From Aeromonas caviae (GTDB lineage: Bacteria; Pseudomonadota; Gammaproteobacteria; Enterobacterales; Aeromonadaceae): 51,773 bases of DNA. Positions 18,704 to 26,735 of this stretch are shown piece by piece. Position 1 is the first letter of the stretch. Each line of letters opens with the position of its first letter. Position numbers and translations under genes: made by a program. Under the pieces are notes generated by a model. The model was not told where the DNA came from. It searched no databases and was given only the letters and a program-made list of their open reading frames with translations. The DNA lies in NCBI RefSeq assembly GCF_000819785.1, contig NZ_CDBK01000028.1, positions 1 through 51,773 of the forward strand, in the 5' to 3' direction.

Positions 18704-19978
18704 ATGAGTTTATCTGTAGACGTCTCACGGGAGCTGTCCGGTTCCCCCTCCACCATGGCCAGCACCGGCTGGCGTCGCCACGACACCCACTGGGTCATCA
18801 GCCTGTTCGGCACCGCCGTCGGCGCCGGCATCCTGTTCCTGCCCATCAACCTGGGTCTGGGGGGGATTTGGCCCCTCATCATCGTCGCCGTGCTGGCCGG
18901 TCCCATGACCTTCCTGGCCCACCGCGGGCTGGCGCGTTTCGTGCTCTCGTCGTCGCGCCCCCAGGCCGACTTCACCGAGGTGGCCGAGGAGCACTTCGGC
19001 AAGATGGCCGGGCGCCTCATCTCGGCGCTCTATTTCCTCTCCATCTTCCCGATCCTGCTCATCTACGGCGTCGGGCTGACCAACACGGTGGAGAGCTTCA
19101 TGGTCAATCAGCTCGGCCTGGCCTCCCCGGATCGGGTGATGCTCTCCGGCGTGCTGGTGTTCGCCATGATCGCCGTGATGCTGGCCGGCGAGAAGGCGAT
19201 GCTGCGGGCCTTCGCCGTCATGGTCTACCCGCTGGCGGCTATCCTGCTGGCCCTCTCCTGCTACCTCATTCCCCAGTGGCAGTGGCAGTGGCCGGAAGTG
19301 ACCGCCTTTGAAGGCACGAGCTTCCTCAACACCGTCTGGCTGGCGCTGCCGGTCACCGTGTTCGCCTTCAGCCACGCCGCCGCCATCTCGGGCTTTGCCA
19401 ACGTGCAGCGCCGGGAATACGGGGAGCAGGCCGAAACCAAGAGCGGCCTGATCCTGCGCAACACCACCGTCATGCTGGTGGGCTTCGTGCTCTTCTTCGT
19501 CTTCTCCTGCGTGCTGAGCCTCTCCCCGGCCCAACTGGCCGAGGCCAAGGCCCAGAACGTCTCCGTGCTCTCCTATCTCGCCAACATCACCGACAACCCG
19601 GTGATCGTGACCCTGGGGCCGCTCATCGCCTTCATCGCCATCAGCTCCTCCTTCCTCGGCCACTTCCTCGGTGCCCGCGAAAGCCTGAAAAGCCTGATCG
19701 CCAAGGCCACCGGCCTGCCGCTGGCGAAGGCGGACAAGCTCGGCATCGCCCTGATGTTCTTCGCCATCTGGGGCGCCGCCATCATCAACCCGGGCATTCT
19801 GGGGTTGATGGAGACCCTCTCCGGCCCCGTCATCGCTATGATCCTCTTCATCATGCCGGTGGTGGCCATCTACAAGGTGGAGGCGCTGGCCCGTTTCCGT
19901 CACCGTTGGGTCAACGGCTTCATCCTGCTGACCGGTGCCCTGGCGGTCTCGGCCCTGCTGTTCAGCCTGCTGAAATAA
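18704..19978 (+). CDS. sdaC: Serine/threonine transporter, SdaC type (HAAAP family)
   Basis: 424-residue inner-membrane amino-acid:proton symporter with about eleven hydrophobic segments. It follows E. coli SdaC closely in pattern: HDTHWVISLFGTAVGAGILF at the start of helix 1, PMTFLAHRGLARFVLSS, TEVAEEHFGKMAGRLISALY, and FVFSCVLSLSPAQLAEAKAQ. The most likely substrate is L-serine, though the family also carries threonine. The start ATG lies 13 bp after a leader ORF with a better ribosome-binding site. A strong hairpin follows the gene. Confidence 0.88.
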   Translation: MSLSVDVSRELSGSPSTMASTGWRRHDTHWVISLFGTAVGAGILFLPINLGLGGIWPLIIVAVLAGPMTFLAHRGLARFVLSSSRPQADFTEVAEEHFGKMAGRLISALYFLSIFPILLIYGVGLTNTVESFMVNQLGLASPDRVMLSGVLVFAMIAVMLAGEKAMLRAFAVMVYPLAAILLALSCYLIPQWQWQWPEVTAFEGTSFLNTVWLALPVTVFAFSHAAAISGFANVQRREYGEQAETKSGLILRNTTVMLVGFVLFFVFSCVLSLSPAQLAEAKAQNVSVLSYLANITDNPVIVTLGPLIAFIAISSSFLGHFLGARESLKSLIAKATGLPLAKADKLGIALMFFAIWGAAIINPGILGLMETLSGPVIAMILFIMPVVAIYKVEALARFRHRWVNGFILLTGALAVSALLFSLLK

Positions 19979-19999
19979 GCCAGGCCGTCAGCATCAAAC

Positions 20000-20030
20000 A
20001 AGAGAGGCGACCCCGGGGGTCGCCTCTCTT
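20000..20030. terminator. Hairpin between sdaC and csaA
   Basis: AAGAGAGGCGACCCC (20000-20014) pairs with GGGGTCGCCTCTCTT (20016-20030). Almost no loop nucleotides remain if fully paired, so the tip must open. It lies between convergent genes and is followed by TTGTTTC on the plus strand. Confidence 0.75.
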
Positions 20031-20060
20031 GTTTCTGCTCTCTGGTTGCCTTGCCGTGTC

Positions 20061-20399
20061 TCACCCCAGCTTGGCGCCGTTCTCCACCGCCTGCTCGGGG
20101 ATGGCGATCACCACGGCGCCATCCGGGCGATAGAAGCCGGTCAGCAGAAACTCCGACTGGATGGGGCCTATCTGCTTGGGAGGAAAGTTCACCACGGCGA
20201 CGATCTGGCGGCCCACCAGATCCTCCGGTCGATAGAGGTCGGTGATCTGGGCGCTGCTCTTGCGCACCCCGAGCTCGGGGCCGAAATCCGCCCACACCTT
20301 GTAGGCGGGGCGGCGCGCCTCGGGGAAGGGCTCGACCCGCACCAGGGTGCCCACCCTGAGCTCCACCATCTCGAAATCCTGCCAGCTTATGGTCTGCAT
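20061..20399 (-). CDS. csaA: tRNA-binding domain protein CsaA
   Basis: 112-residue single-domain protein of the CsaA family, an OB-fold that binds tRNA and was described as a secretion-related chaperone in Bacillus. Motifs include [20 protein letters not shown] near the start and [20 protein letters not shown] in the middle, with the [14 protein letters not shown] end typical of the family. The start at 20399 has GAGGAG six bases upstream; a longer open frame to 20471 is not needed. It converges on sdaC and follows the AraC-type gene in the same direction. Confidence 0.9.
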   Translation of the reverse strand: MQTISWQDFEMVELRVGTLVRVEPFPEARRPAYKVWADFGPELGVRKSSAQITDLYRPEDLVGRQIVAVVNFPPKQIGPIQSEFLLTGFYRPDGAVVIAIPEQAVENGAKLG

Positions 20400-20483
20400 C
20401 TTGGCTCCTCGTTGCCCATACCGTGCATGAGCCTCAGCATGCCTCGAATGCCCGGGGATTGTCTTCGGCAAAGAGCCGACTGA

Positions 20484-21278
20484 TTACGGCAGGCGGCCGT
20501 TTTGCCGGCGCCAGAGGGAAGGGGTCAGTCCGGTCTCGGCCAGGAAACGCTCGGCAAAGGCCCCCTGGTTCTGGTAGCCGCAGCGGCTGGCCACTTCGCC
20601 GACGGGCAGCCGGGTGCGGGCGAGCAGGCTGCGGGCCAGCGCCATGCGCCGCATCCTGAGGTAGTGGGAGACGCTCGTGCCCACCTGCTGGCGAAAGGCG
20701 TGTTTGAACTGGCTCAGGCCGAGGCAGGCGATGGCGGCGAGTTCCTCGTTGGTGAGGGGGTCTGCGAGGTGGGCTTCCATATGACGCTGCACCTTGGCGA
20801 TACGAGGGGCTATGCGGGGAGCGACGGCGGGGCCCATGCCGCGTCCCTCGGTCAGCAGCCCGAGCCACACCTGATCCATGCTGGCCACGTGGCGCCCCTC
20901 GGCCACCATGCGGTGCAGGAAGGCGAGGTAGTGGCGCTGAGCCTCATCCAGCTCGACGAAGGGGTGGTCCCCCAGGGCTGCCGGCAGCCAGTGGCTCTCC
21001 TGCACCAGAAACACGTGCGCCGGGTCGGCGGCGTAGTCGTGGCGAAGGCCAGGGGCGATGATGCAGGCAAAACCGGGGGCGAGGCGACATCCCCGACCCT
21101 GCACCTCGATCTCGAGGGGGCCGACGAGGGGGATCACCAGCTGGGCGTGGTCATGACTGTGGCTCTGCATGTCGCTCTGGTAGTGACGCAGGCTGAAGGG
21201 GGAGGTGGCAGATAAGCATGACGCGGCACCGGGCCGCGTCATTGAAAGGGATGCATCGTTTGCCATGGGCAGCCGCAT
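20484..21278 (-). CDS. AraC-family transcriptional regulator
   Basis: 264 residues: an N-terminal cupin-like sensor domain (SHDHAQLVIPLVGPLEIEVQ; HHD-type metal-site region) and a C-terminal AraC double helix-turn-helix (LTNEELAAIACLGLSQFKHA ... CGYQNQGAFAERFLAETGLT). The ATG at 21278 overlaps the last base of the metJ stop (TAATG on the minus strand), implying co-transcription with metJ; an alternative ATG is at 21266. It is not the usual neighbour of metJ in enteric bacteria. The ligand and targets are unknown. Confidence 0.88.
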   Translation of the reverse strand: MRLPMANDASLSMTRPGAASCLSATSPFSLRHYQSDMQSHSHDHAQLVIPLVGPLEIEVQGRGCRLAPGFACIIAPGLRHDYAADPAHVFLVQESHWLPAALGDHPFVELDEAQRHYLAFLHRMVAEGRHVASMDQVWLGLLTEGRGMGPAVAPRIAPRIAKVQRHMEAHLADPLTNEELAAIACLGLSQFKHAFRQQVGTSVSHYLRMRRMALARSLLARTRLPVGEVASRCGYQNQGAFAERFLAETGLTPSLWRRQNGRLP

Positions 21279-21601
21279 TACTCGGCGTCGAAGTCTTCGA
21301 TCTCTTTGCCAAGGGCTTCCATGATGGCGCGGGCCTCAGCGGGGACGCTGTCCGGGTGATCCTTGCGCAGGTCGTCGTCACAGGGCAGCGGCTGGCCGGT
21401 GAAGGCGTGCAGGAAGGCTTCGCAGAGCAGCTCGCTGTTGGTCGCATGACGCAGGTTGTTCACCTGGCGACGGGTGCGCTCATCGGTCAACACCTTCAGC
21501 ACCTTGAGCGGGATCGAGACGGTTATCTTCTTGACCTGTTCGCTCTTCTTGCCGTGCTCTGCATAGGGGCTGACGTAGTCGCCGTTCCACTCTGTACCCA
21601 T
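21278..21601 (-). CDS. metJ: Methionine regulon repressor MetJ
   Basis: 107-residue ribbon-helix-helix repressor that uses S-adenosylmethionine as corepressor. The DNA-contacting beta strand is [13 protein letters not shown], followed by [20 protein letters not shown]. The start has AGGTGG just upstream. It is transcribed away from metB, with tandem met boxes in the shared region, so it should repress both metBL and itself. Its stop overlaps the start of an AraC-type gene. Confidence 0.97.
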   Translation of the reverse strand: MGTEWNGDYVSPYAEHGKKSEQVKKITVSIPLKVLKVLTDERTRRQVNNLRHATNSELLCEAFLHAFTGQPLPCDDDLRKDHPDSVPAEARAIMEALGKEIEDFDAE

Positions 21602-21634
21602 GTTCCACCTGTAGTCGTTTGGCCGTGAGCGCGG

Positions 21635-21663
21635 ATTTTAACCCTTAAGGAATTCAATGGCAA
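21635..21663 (-). promoter_or_regulatory. Candidate metJ promoter
   Basis: On the minus strand, TTGCCA (21658-21663) and TAAAAT (21635-21640) are separated by exactly 17 bp, a good sigma-70 pair. It lies between metJ and the met boxes. Confidence 0.6.
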
Positions 21664-21674
21664 TCCAACAGCAA

Positions 21675-21706
21675 AGCCATTTAGACGTCTGGAAGTGTTG
21701 ACGGCT
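21675..21706. promoter_or_regulatory. MetJ operator: four tandem met boxes
   Basis: Four adjacent octamers, AGCCATTT, AGACGTCT (21683-21690, perfect consensus), GGAAGTGT and TGACGGCT, match the met-box consensus at about 5, 8, 5 and 6 of 8 positions. MetJ binds such arrays cooperatively. The array overlaps TTGACG (21698-21703), a plausible -35 element of metB, so repression by blocking polymerase is expected. Confidence 0.88.
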
Positions 21707-21824
21707 TTTTTAAGGTGGCGTAGTGTGGTGCACCATGGGCCGGCAGTCCGGCCAGCGAAAATGAGAGCGGGGCTGGACGACCCACGAGGCGGACCGGCTC
21801 CGGCAACCCATCAAGGAGAGTGAC

Positions 21825-23003
21825 ATGACCCACAAGGCCACCCTGGCGGTACGCACCGGGATTGAAACAGACACGCAGCACGGTGCCGTGGTGCCCCCCA
21901 TCTACCTCTCCAGCAACTACACCTTTGCCGACTTTGGCGAGCCCCGTCAATACGACTATGCCCGCTCCGGCAACCCGACCCGCACCAATCTGGCGGATGC
22001 CCTGGCGGCCCTGGAAGGGGGGGCCGGCGCCGTGGTGACCGGTACCGGCATGGGGGCTGTTCACCTGGTGACCACGGCTCTGCTCAAGGCGGGGGATCTG
22101 CTGATCGCCCCCCACGACTGCTACGGCGGTACCTGGCGTCTGTTCGAGTATCTGGCGGCCAAGGGCCACTACCAGGTGCAGTTCGTGGATCAGGGAGACG
22201 AGGTGGCGCTGGCCGCCGCGCTGGCCCAGAAACCCGCACTGGTGTGGGTGGAGACCCCCTCCAATCCGCTGCTGCGGGTGGTGGACATCGCCGCCATCGC
22301 CGAGGCCTCCCACGGGGTGGGGGCCCAGGTGGTGGTGGACAACACCTTCCTCTCCCCCTTGCTGCAACAGCCCCTGGCCCTTGGTGCCGACGTGGTGGTC
22401 CACTCCACCACCAAGTACATCAACGGCCACTCCGACGTGGTAGGAGGTGTGGCGATCGCCAAGGATCAGGCTCTGGCCGACTCCCTGGTGTGGTGGGCCA
22501 ACTGCCTGGGGCTCACCTCCGGTGCCTTTGACTCCTACCTCACCCTGCGGGGCCTGCGCACCCTGGCCCCGCGCCTGCGCACCCATCAGGAGAACACGGA
22601 TCGCATCCTCGCCTTCTTGCAGCAGCAGCCGCTGGTCAAGCGGATCTATCACCCCAGCCTGCCGAGCCATCCGGGCCACGACATTGCGCGCCGTCAACAG
22701 TCCGGCTTTGGCGCCATGCTAAGTTTTGAGCTCGATTGCAACGAGACGGGGCTGCGAGCCTTCCTCGCGGGGCTGCGCCTCTTCTCGGTGGCGGAGTCCC
22801 TCGGCGGTGTGGAGAGTCTGGTGGCCCATCCGGCCAGCATGACCCACAGGGCCATGACCCCTGCGGCCCAGCAGGCGGCGGGTATCAGTGCCCAGTTGCT
22901 GCGCCTGTCGGTGGGGATCGAACACGGTGAGGATCTGGTGGCCGATCTGGCCCAGGGGTTTGAACAGGCGCAGTTGGCACAACAGGCAGAGCAGGTGAAG
23001 TAA
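21825..23003 (+). CDS. metB: Cystathionine gamma-synthase
   Basis: 392-residue PLP enzyme that condenses O-succinylhomoserine (or acetyl form) with cysteine to make cystathionine, the first step of transsulfuration to methionine. The PLP lysine is in HSTTKYINGHSD (Lys197), and family motifs VWVETPSNPLLRVVDI and YDYARSGNPTRTNLADALA are present. A strong AAGGAG precedes the ATG. It overlaps metL by one base (TAATG). The preceding leader contains a compact hairpin (GGCCGG/CCGGCC, 21738-21753). Confidence 0.95.
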   Translation: MTHKATLAVRTGIETDTQHGAVVPPIYLSSNYTFADFGEPRQYDYARSGNPTRTNLADALAALEGGAGAVVTGTGMGAVHLVTTALLKAGDLLIAPHDCYGGTWRLFEYLAAKGHYQVQFVDQGDEVALAAALAQKPALVWVETPSNPLLRVVDIAAIAEASHGVGAQVVVDNTFLSPLLQQPLALGADVVVHSTTKYINGHSDVVGGVAIAKDQALADSLVWWANCLGLTSGAFDSYLTLRGLRTLAPRLRTHQENTDRILAFLQQQPLVKRIYHPSLPSHPGHDIARRQQSGFGAMLSFELDCNETGLRAFLAGLRLFSVAESLGGVESLVAHPASMTHRAMTPAAQQAAGISAQLLRLSVGIEHGEDLVADLAQGFEQAQLAQQAEQVK

Positions 23004-25456
23004 TGGAACAACAACAAGGAGAGTGTGTGGTGGCAACAGAGGCAGTCTTCAAGCGGCGCCATGTACACAAGTTCGGCGGCAGCAGCCTGGCGGATCCGGT
23101 CTGTTATCGCCGGGTCGCCAGCATCGTCGAGCAACAGGTGGGGGGCAACGAGCTGGTGGTGGTCTCCGCCGCAGGCAAGACCACCAACCGGCTGATCCAG
23201 CTGGTGGAGCTGGCGGAAGCGGGGGATGAGGCCGCAGGCGAAGCCATCACCGCCCTGCACGCCTATCAGCAGAGCCTGATCGACGGCCTGCTGGAAGGGG
23301 AGCTTCACCTCGATCTGAGCCAGCAACTGACGGACGACATGCAGTTGATCGCCAAGACCCTGGAGGGGCAGTTTGACCGCTTCGAGCGCAACGGCCTGCT
23401 CGCCTTTGGCGAGGTGTGGTCCGCCCGCCTGCTGGCTGCCCTGCTCACCAGCCGGGGTGAGGCGGCCGCCTGGCTCGATGCTCGCAGCTTCCTGCGCGCA
23501 GAAGACGGCGCCCTCATCAAGGTGGACACCGCCCTCTCCAGCGAGCTGCTCAAGGCCCGCCTGGCCGAGCACGCCGGTCGCATCGTGGTGACCGGCTTCA
23601 TTGCCGCCGACATGGAGGGGCGTTCCCTGCTGCTGGGGCGCAACGGCTCCGACTACAGTGCCAGCCTCCTGGCGGCGCTGGCGGACGGCGAGTCCACCAC
23701 CATCTGGAGCGACGTGGCCGGGGTCTACAGTGCCGACCCGCGCCGGGTGAAAGAGGCGCGTCTGCTGGAGCGCCTGAGCCTGGCCGAGGCCAACGAGCTG
23801 GCGCGCCTGGGCTCCTCGGTGCTGCATTCGCGTACCCTGCAGCCGGTGGCCGACAGCCGCCAGCGACTCACCCTGCGCTGCAGCTACAATCCGGACGAAG
23901 GCTGTACCCACATCCTGCGCCGTGCGCCCCGCTCCGGCGGTGCCCGCATCGTCTCCTCGGTGGATCAGATAGCCCTCATCGAGCTCAAGGTGCTGCCGCA
24001 GACGGACTTTGAGCAGACAGTGGCGGCCATCGAGGCCCATCTGGCCCGCCATCGCCTCCATCCGCTCACCCTGCAGCGCCAGCCGGATCGGCGGGTGCTG
24101 CGTCTGGCCTACACCCTGGAGGTGGCACAAGGGGCCTTCGAGGTGCTCCGTGACTTCCAGTTGCAGGGCAACTTTACCGGCCTCATCCAGAAGGAGGGGT
24201 TCAGCCTGGTCGCCCTGGTAGGGGCCGGCGTCACCGACAATGCCGAGCAGTGCCACCGTTTCTACCAGCTGCTGGCGGATCAGCCTCTGGAGTTCGTGCA
24301 GGTGGCCAAAGACGGCCTGAGCCTGGTGGCCGTGCTGCGCCAGATCGTGCTGGAGCCGCTGCTCATCGCTCTGCACAGTGCCCTGTTCAGCCGCCCGACC
24401 CGGGTCGGGCTGGTGGTGTTCGGCAAGGGCAATATCGGCGGTCACTGGCTGGGGCTCTATGCCCGCGAGAAGGCGCGCCTCGAGCATGAGCTCAATCTGG
24501 CGCTCACCCTCTACGGGGTCTTCGACTCCAAGGGCGGGCTGCTGGACGAAGAGGGGCTGGATCCCCTCAAGGTACAGGACAACTTCCATCCCAAGCCGCT
24601 CATCTGGCCGGAGCTGCTCTCCCAGCTGGAGCAGCACAGTTTTGACTCCCTGATCGCGCTCGACATGACCGCCAGCGAGACGGTGAGCCGCTACTACCCG
24701 GACTTTGCCCAGCTCGGCATCCACATCATCGCCGCCAACAAGTTTGCCGGTGCCGCCGACAGCGAGTTTTACCAGCGCATCAAGCAGACCTGCCGCGACC
24801 ATCAGGTGCAATGGCGCTACAACGCCACCGTGGGGGCCGGGCTGCCCATCCAGTCCAGTATCCAGATGCTGCGCCAGAGCGGTGACCGCATCCAGGGGGT
24901 CTCCGGCATCTTCTCCGGCACCCTCTCCTGGCTGTTCCAGCAGTATGACGGCACTCGCCCCTTCTCCGAACTGGTGGACGAGGCGTGGCAACACGGCCTG
25001 ACCGAGCCGGATCCCCGGGAGGATCTCTCCGGTCAGGATGTGCGCCGCAAGCTCCTCATCCTGGCGCGGGAGGCGGGCTTCGAGCTCGACTCCGCCGACA
25101 TCGAGCTGGAGAACCTGGTGCCGGTGGTCCTGCGCAAGGTGAGTGCGGATCAGTTCATGGACAGGCTCAAGGAGCTGGATGACCCTATCCAGACCGCCTT
25201 CGAGGGGGCGCGCCGGGTCGGCAAGGTGCTGCGCTATGTCGCCCGCTTCGAGCACGACGGCAAGGCCCGCGTCGGGCTGGAGGCGCTGGAGCCCCATCAC
25301 CCGTTTGCCAACCTCTTGCCCTGCGACAACGTGTTCGCCATCGAGAGCGACAGCTATCGCACCAACCCCCTGGTGATCCAGGGGCCGGGAGCGGGCCGGG
25401 AAGTGACGGCCGCCGCCATCCAGTACGATCTCTGGCAGATCTGCGCCAGCCTCTGA
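23003..25456 (+). CDS. metL: Bifunctional aspartokinase II / homoserine dehydrogenase II
   Basis: 817-residue fusion enzyme supplying homoserine for methionine. The N-terminal aspartate kinase begins at HKFGGSSLADPVC and includes LLLGRNGSDYSASLLAALAD and IWSDVAGVYSADPRRVKEA. An interface/ACT-like region follows, and the homoserine dehydrogenase starts near residue 468 (GLVVFGKGNIGGHW), with NATVGAGLPIQSS and GLTEPDPREDLSGQDV. It closely matches E. coli MetL along its length. The ATG overlaps the metB stop; a downstream GTG near 23030 with AAGGAG nearby is an alternative start. It is the last gene of the metBL unit. Confidence 0.95.
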   Translation: MEQQQGECVVATEAVFKRRHVHKFGGSSLADPVCYRRVASIVEQQVGGNELVVVSAAGKTTNRLIQLVELAEAGDEAAGEAITALHAYQQSLIDGLLEGELHLDLSQQLTDDMQLIAKTLEGQFDRFERNGLLAFGEVWSARLLAALLTSRGEAAAWLDARSFLRAEDGALIKVDTALSSELLKARLAEHAGRIVVTGFIAADMEGRSLLLGRNGSDYSASLLAALADGESTTIWSDVAGVYSADPRRVKEARLLERLSLAEANELARLGSSVLHSRTLQPVADSRQRLTLRCSYNPDEGCTHILRRAPRSGGARIVSSVDQIALIELKVLPQTDFEQTVAAIEAHLARHRLHPLTLQRQPDRRVLRLAYTLEVAQGAFEVLRDFQLQGNFTGLIQKEGFSLVALVGAGVTDNAEQCHRFYQLLADQPLEFVQVAKDGLSLVAVLRQIVLEPLLIALHSALFSRPTRVGLVVFGKGNIGGHWLGLYAREKARLEHELNLALTLYGVFDSKGGLLDEEGLDPLKVQDNFHPKPLIWPELLSQLEQHSFDSLIALDMTASETVSRYYPDFAQLGIHIIAANKFAGAADSEFYQRIKQTCRDHQVQWRYNATVGAGLPIQSSIQMLRQSGDRIQGVSGIFSGTLSWLFQQYDGTRPFSELVDEAWQHGLTEPDPREDLSGQDVRRKLLILAREAGFELDSADIELENLVPVVLRKVSADQFMDRLKELDDPIQTAFEGARRVGKVLRYVARFEHDGKARVGLEALEPHHPFANLLPCDNVFAIESDSYRTNPLVIQGPGAGREVTAAAIQYDLWQICASL

Positions 25457-25478
25457 GGCTGCGTGACACGATGCAATG

Positions 25479-25506
25479 AGAAGAGGCGCCCCAGGGCGCC
25501 TCTTCT
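25479..25506. terminator. Hairpin between metL and lrgB-like gene
   Basis: AGAAGAGGCGCC (25479-25490), loop CCAG, GGCGCCTCTTCT (25495-25506): a 12-bp perfect stem between convergent genes. Confidence 0.8.
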
Positions 25507-25523
25507 GTTATCGGGTGGCGGAG

Positions 25524-26213
25524 TTACCAGAACAGCCGGCCCAGGAGGGGGGCGAGCAGCACGGTGGCCATGCCGGCGATCATCATTACCATGCTGGAGA
25601 CCACCCCCTCCTCGTTGCCCATCTGATAGGCCCTGGCTGTCCCGGCCCCGTGAGCCGAGGCACCAAAGCCCGCGCCCTTGCCGAGGCGGCTGCGGATGGC
25701 GAGCACGGTGAGCACGCTTTCTCCCACCGCCATGCCGATGACGCCGGTCAGCACCACGAACAGGGCGGTGAGATCGGCGTTGCCACCCACGGAACGGGTC
25801 GCCTCCACCGCGAAGGGGGTGGTGATGGATCTCATGGCCATGCTGCGTTGCAACAGCTCGGAGAGGTTGAGCCAGCGGGCCAGCAGCACTGTGCTGCCCA
25901 CCGCCATCACCACGGACGCCACGACCCCGACCGAGAGGGAAAGCCAGTGGCGGCGCATCAGCTGGCGATTCTCGTAGACGGGCACCGCGAAGGCGACGGT
26001 GGCAGGGCCCAGCAGCCAGAGCAGCCAGTGGGATTCGGCCATGTAGTCCCGGTAGGGAATGTGGAACAGCATCACCACGGCCACCAGCAGGGTGGGGGCC
26101 AGCAGCAGCGGCATCAGGGGCAGGATGCGCTTTTTGCCATAGAGCCACTTGCTGGCGTAGTAGAAGAGCAGGGTCAGGGCGAAGCAGAGCAGGCCGAGCA
26201 GGGTGTCAGACAT
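25524..26213 (-). CDS. LrgB/CidB-family membrane protein (YohK type)
   Basis: 229-residue polytopic inner-membrane protein of the LrgB family, linked in Gram-positives to control of murein hydrolase export and to pyruvate/overflow transport. It has several hydrophobic helices and the family signature around KSVTTP-like MRSITTPFAVEATRSVGGNA and GAGFGASAHGAGTARAYQMG. It overlaps the upstream lrgA-like gene by 8 bp on the same strand. In enterobacteria the pair is called yohJK; the exact role here is inferred only from family. Confidence 0.9.
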   Translation of the reverse strand: MSDTLLGLLCFALTLLFYYASKWLYGKKRILPLMPLLLAPTLLVAVVMLFHIPYRDYMAESHWLLWLLGPATVAFAVPVYENRQLMRRHWLSLSVGVVASVVMAVGSTVLLARWLNLSELLQRSMAMRSITTPFAVEATRSVGGNADLTALFVVLTGVIGMAVGESVLTVLAIRSRLGKGAGFGASAHGAGTARAYQMGNEEGVVSSMVMMIAGMATVLLAPLLGRLFW

Positions 26214-26607
26214 GGCGGCGACTCCGGCGGGCCAGCTTCAGCTCGAGGCGATAGACCCTGTCCACCACCAGGGCCGTGGTGCCGAGCACCAGCACGGTGC
26301 TGACGATCAGGACCACCATGATGCGCCACCCCTCCTGCAGCAGCAGCTCCTGATAGTTGACCACGGCCACCACGGCGGGGACGAAGAAGAGCAGCATCTC
26401 CGCCAGCAGCCAGCGGGCCCCGGCACTGAACCACTGGGCCTTGACCACCCCGAGCAGGATGCAGACCAGCAGCAGCAACATGCCGGTGAGGTTGGCGGGC
26501 AGGGGCAGGTGCAAGGTGCGCACTGCGATGTCGGCCAGCAACCAGATGGCCGCCAGCAGGGCGATTTGGAAGGGGGTTTGCAACCAGCGAAGGCAGAGGG
26601 TTTTCAT
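26206..26607 (-). CDS. LrgA/CidA-family holin-like membrane protein (YohJ type)
   Basis: 133-residue protein with four hydrophobic helices and the LrgA core PLPANLTGMLLLLVCILLG and LLFFVPAVVAVVNY. Family members resemble phage holins and act with LrgB. It is the first gene of the pair; a perfect CRP-type palindrome overlaps its likely -10 region, and a LysR gene is divergent from it. Confidence 0.9.
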   Translation of the reverse strand: MKTLCLRWLQTPFQIALLAAIWLLADIAVRTLHLPLPANLTGMLLLLVCILLGVVKAQWFSAGARWLLAEMLLFFVPAVVAVVNYQELLLQEGWRIMVVLIVSTVLVLGTTALVVDRVYRLELKLARRSRRHV

Positions 26608-26621
26608 GGCAAGCGTCTTTC

Positions 26622-26637
26622 TGTGAACCTGCTCACA
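26622..26637. promoter_or_regulatory. Perfect CRP-type site at the lrgA promoter
   Basis: TGTGA-ACCTGC-TCACA, an exact match to the core CRP consensus TGTGAN6TCACA. On the minus strand it directly abuts a -10 candidate TATACT (26637-26642) and ends 15 nt before the lrgA ATG, a position that would favour repression of lrgAB. It is about 100 bp upstream of the LysR gene on the plus strand, where activation is also possible. Confidence 0.65.
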
Positions 26638-26682
26638 GTATAGAGAGGGACCAAACCTGCAAAAAATGAATTTAAATTATCA

Positions 26683-26707
26683 AAATCATGCCAAAGAGGC
26701 ATGATTT
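26683..26707. promoter_or_regulatory. Perfect 10-bp inverted repeat upstream of LysR gene
   Basis: AAATCATGCC (26683-26692), spacer AAAGA, GGCATGATTT (26698-26707). It lies 28 bp before the LysR start, in the lrgA/LysR intergenic region. The arms fit a T-N-A type dyad bound by LysR proteins, so autoregulation and control of lrgAB are plausible. Confidence 0.5.
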
Positions 26708-26735
26708 AGCCAGCCATCCCCGTCAAGAGAGCACC

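Noticed and set aside
21761..21823. 20-codon ORF just before metB
   Set aside because: No Met-rich codons or good ribosome-binding site; not a convincing leader peptide.
22694..25300. 868-codon open frame on the minus strand across metL
   Set aside because: It is the antisense shadow of metL. In GC-rich DNA the reverse frame is often free of stops; no family motifs are seen, and metL is complete.
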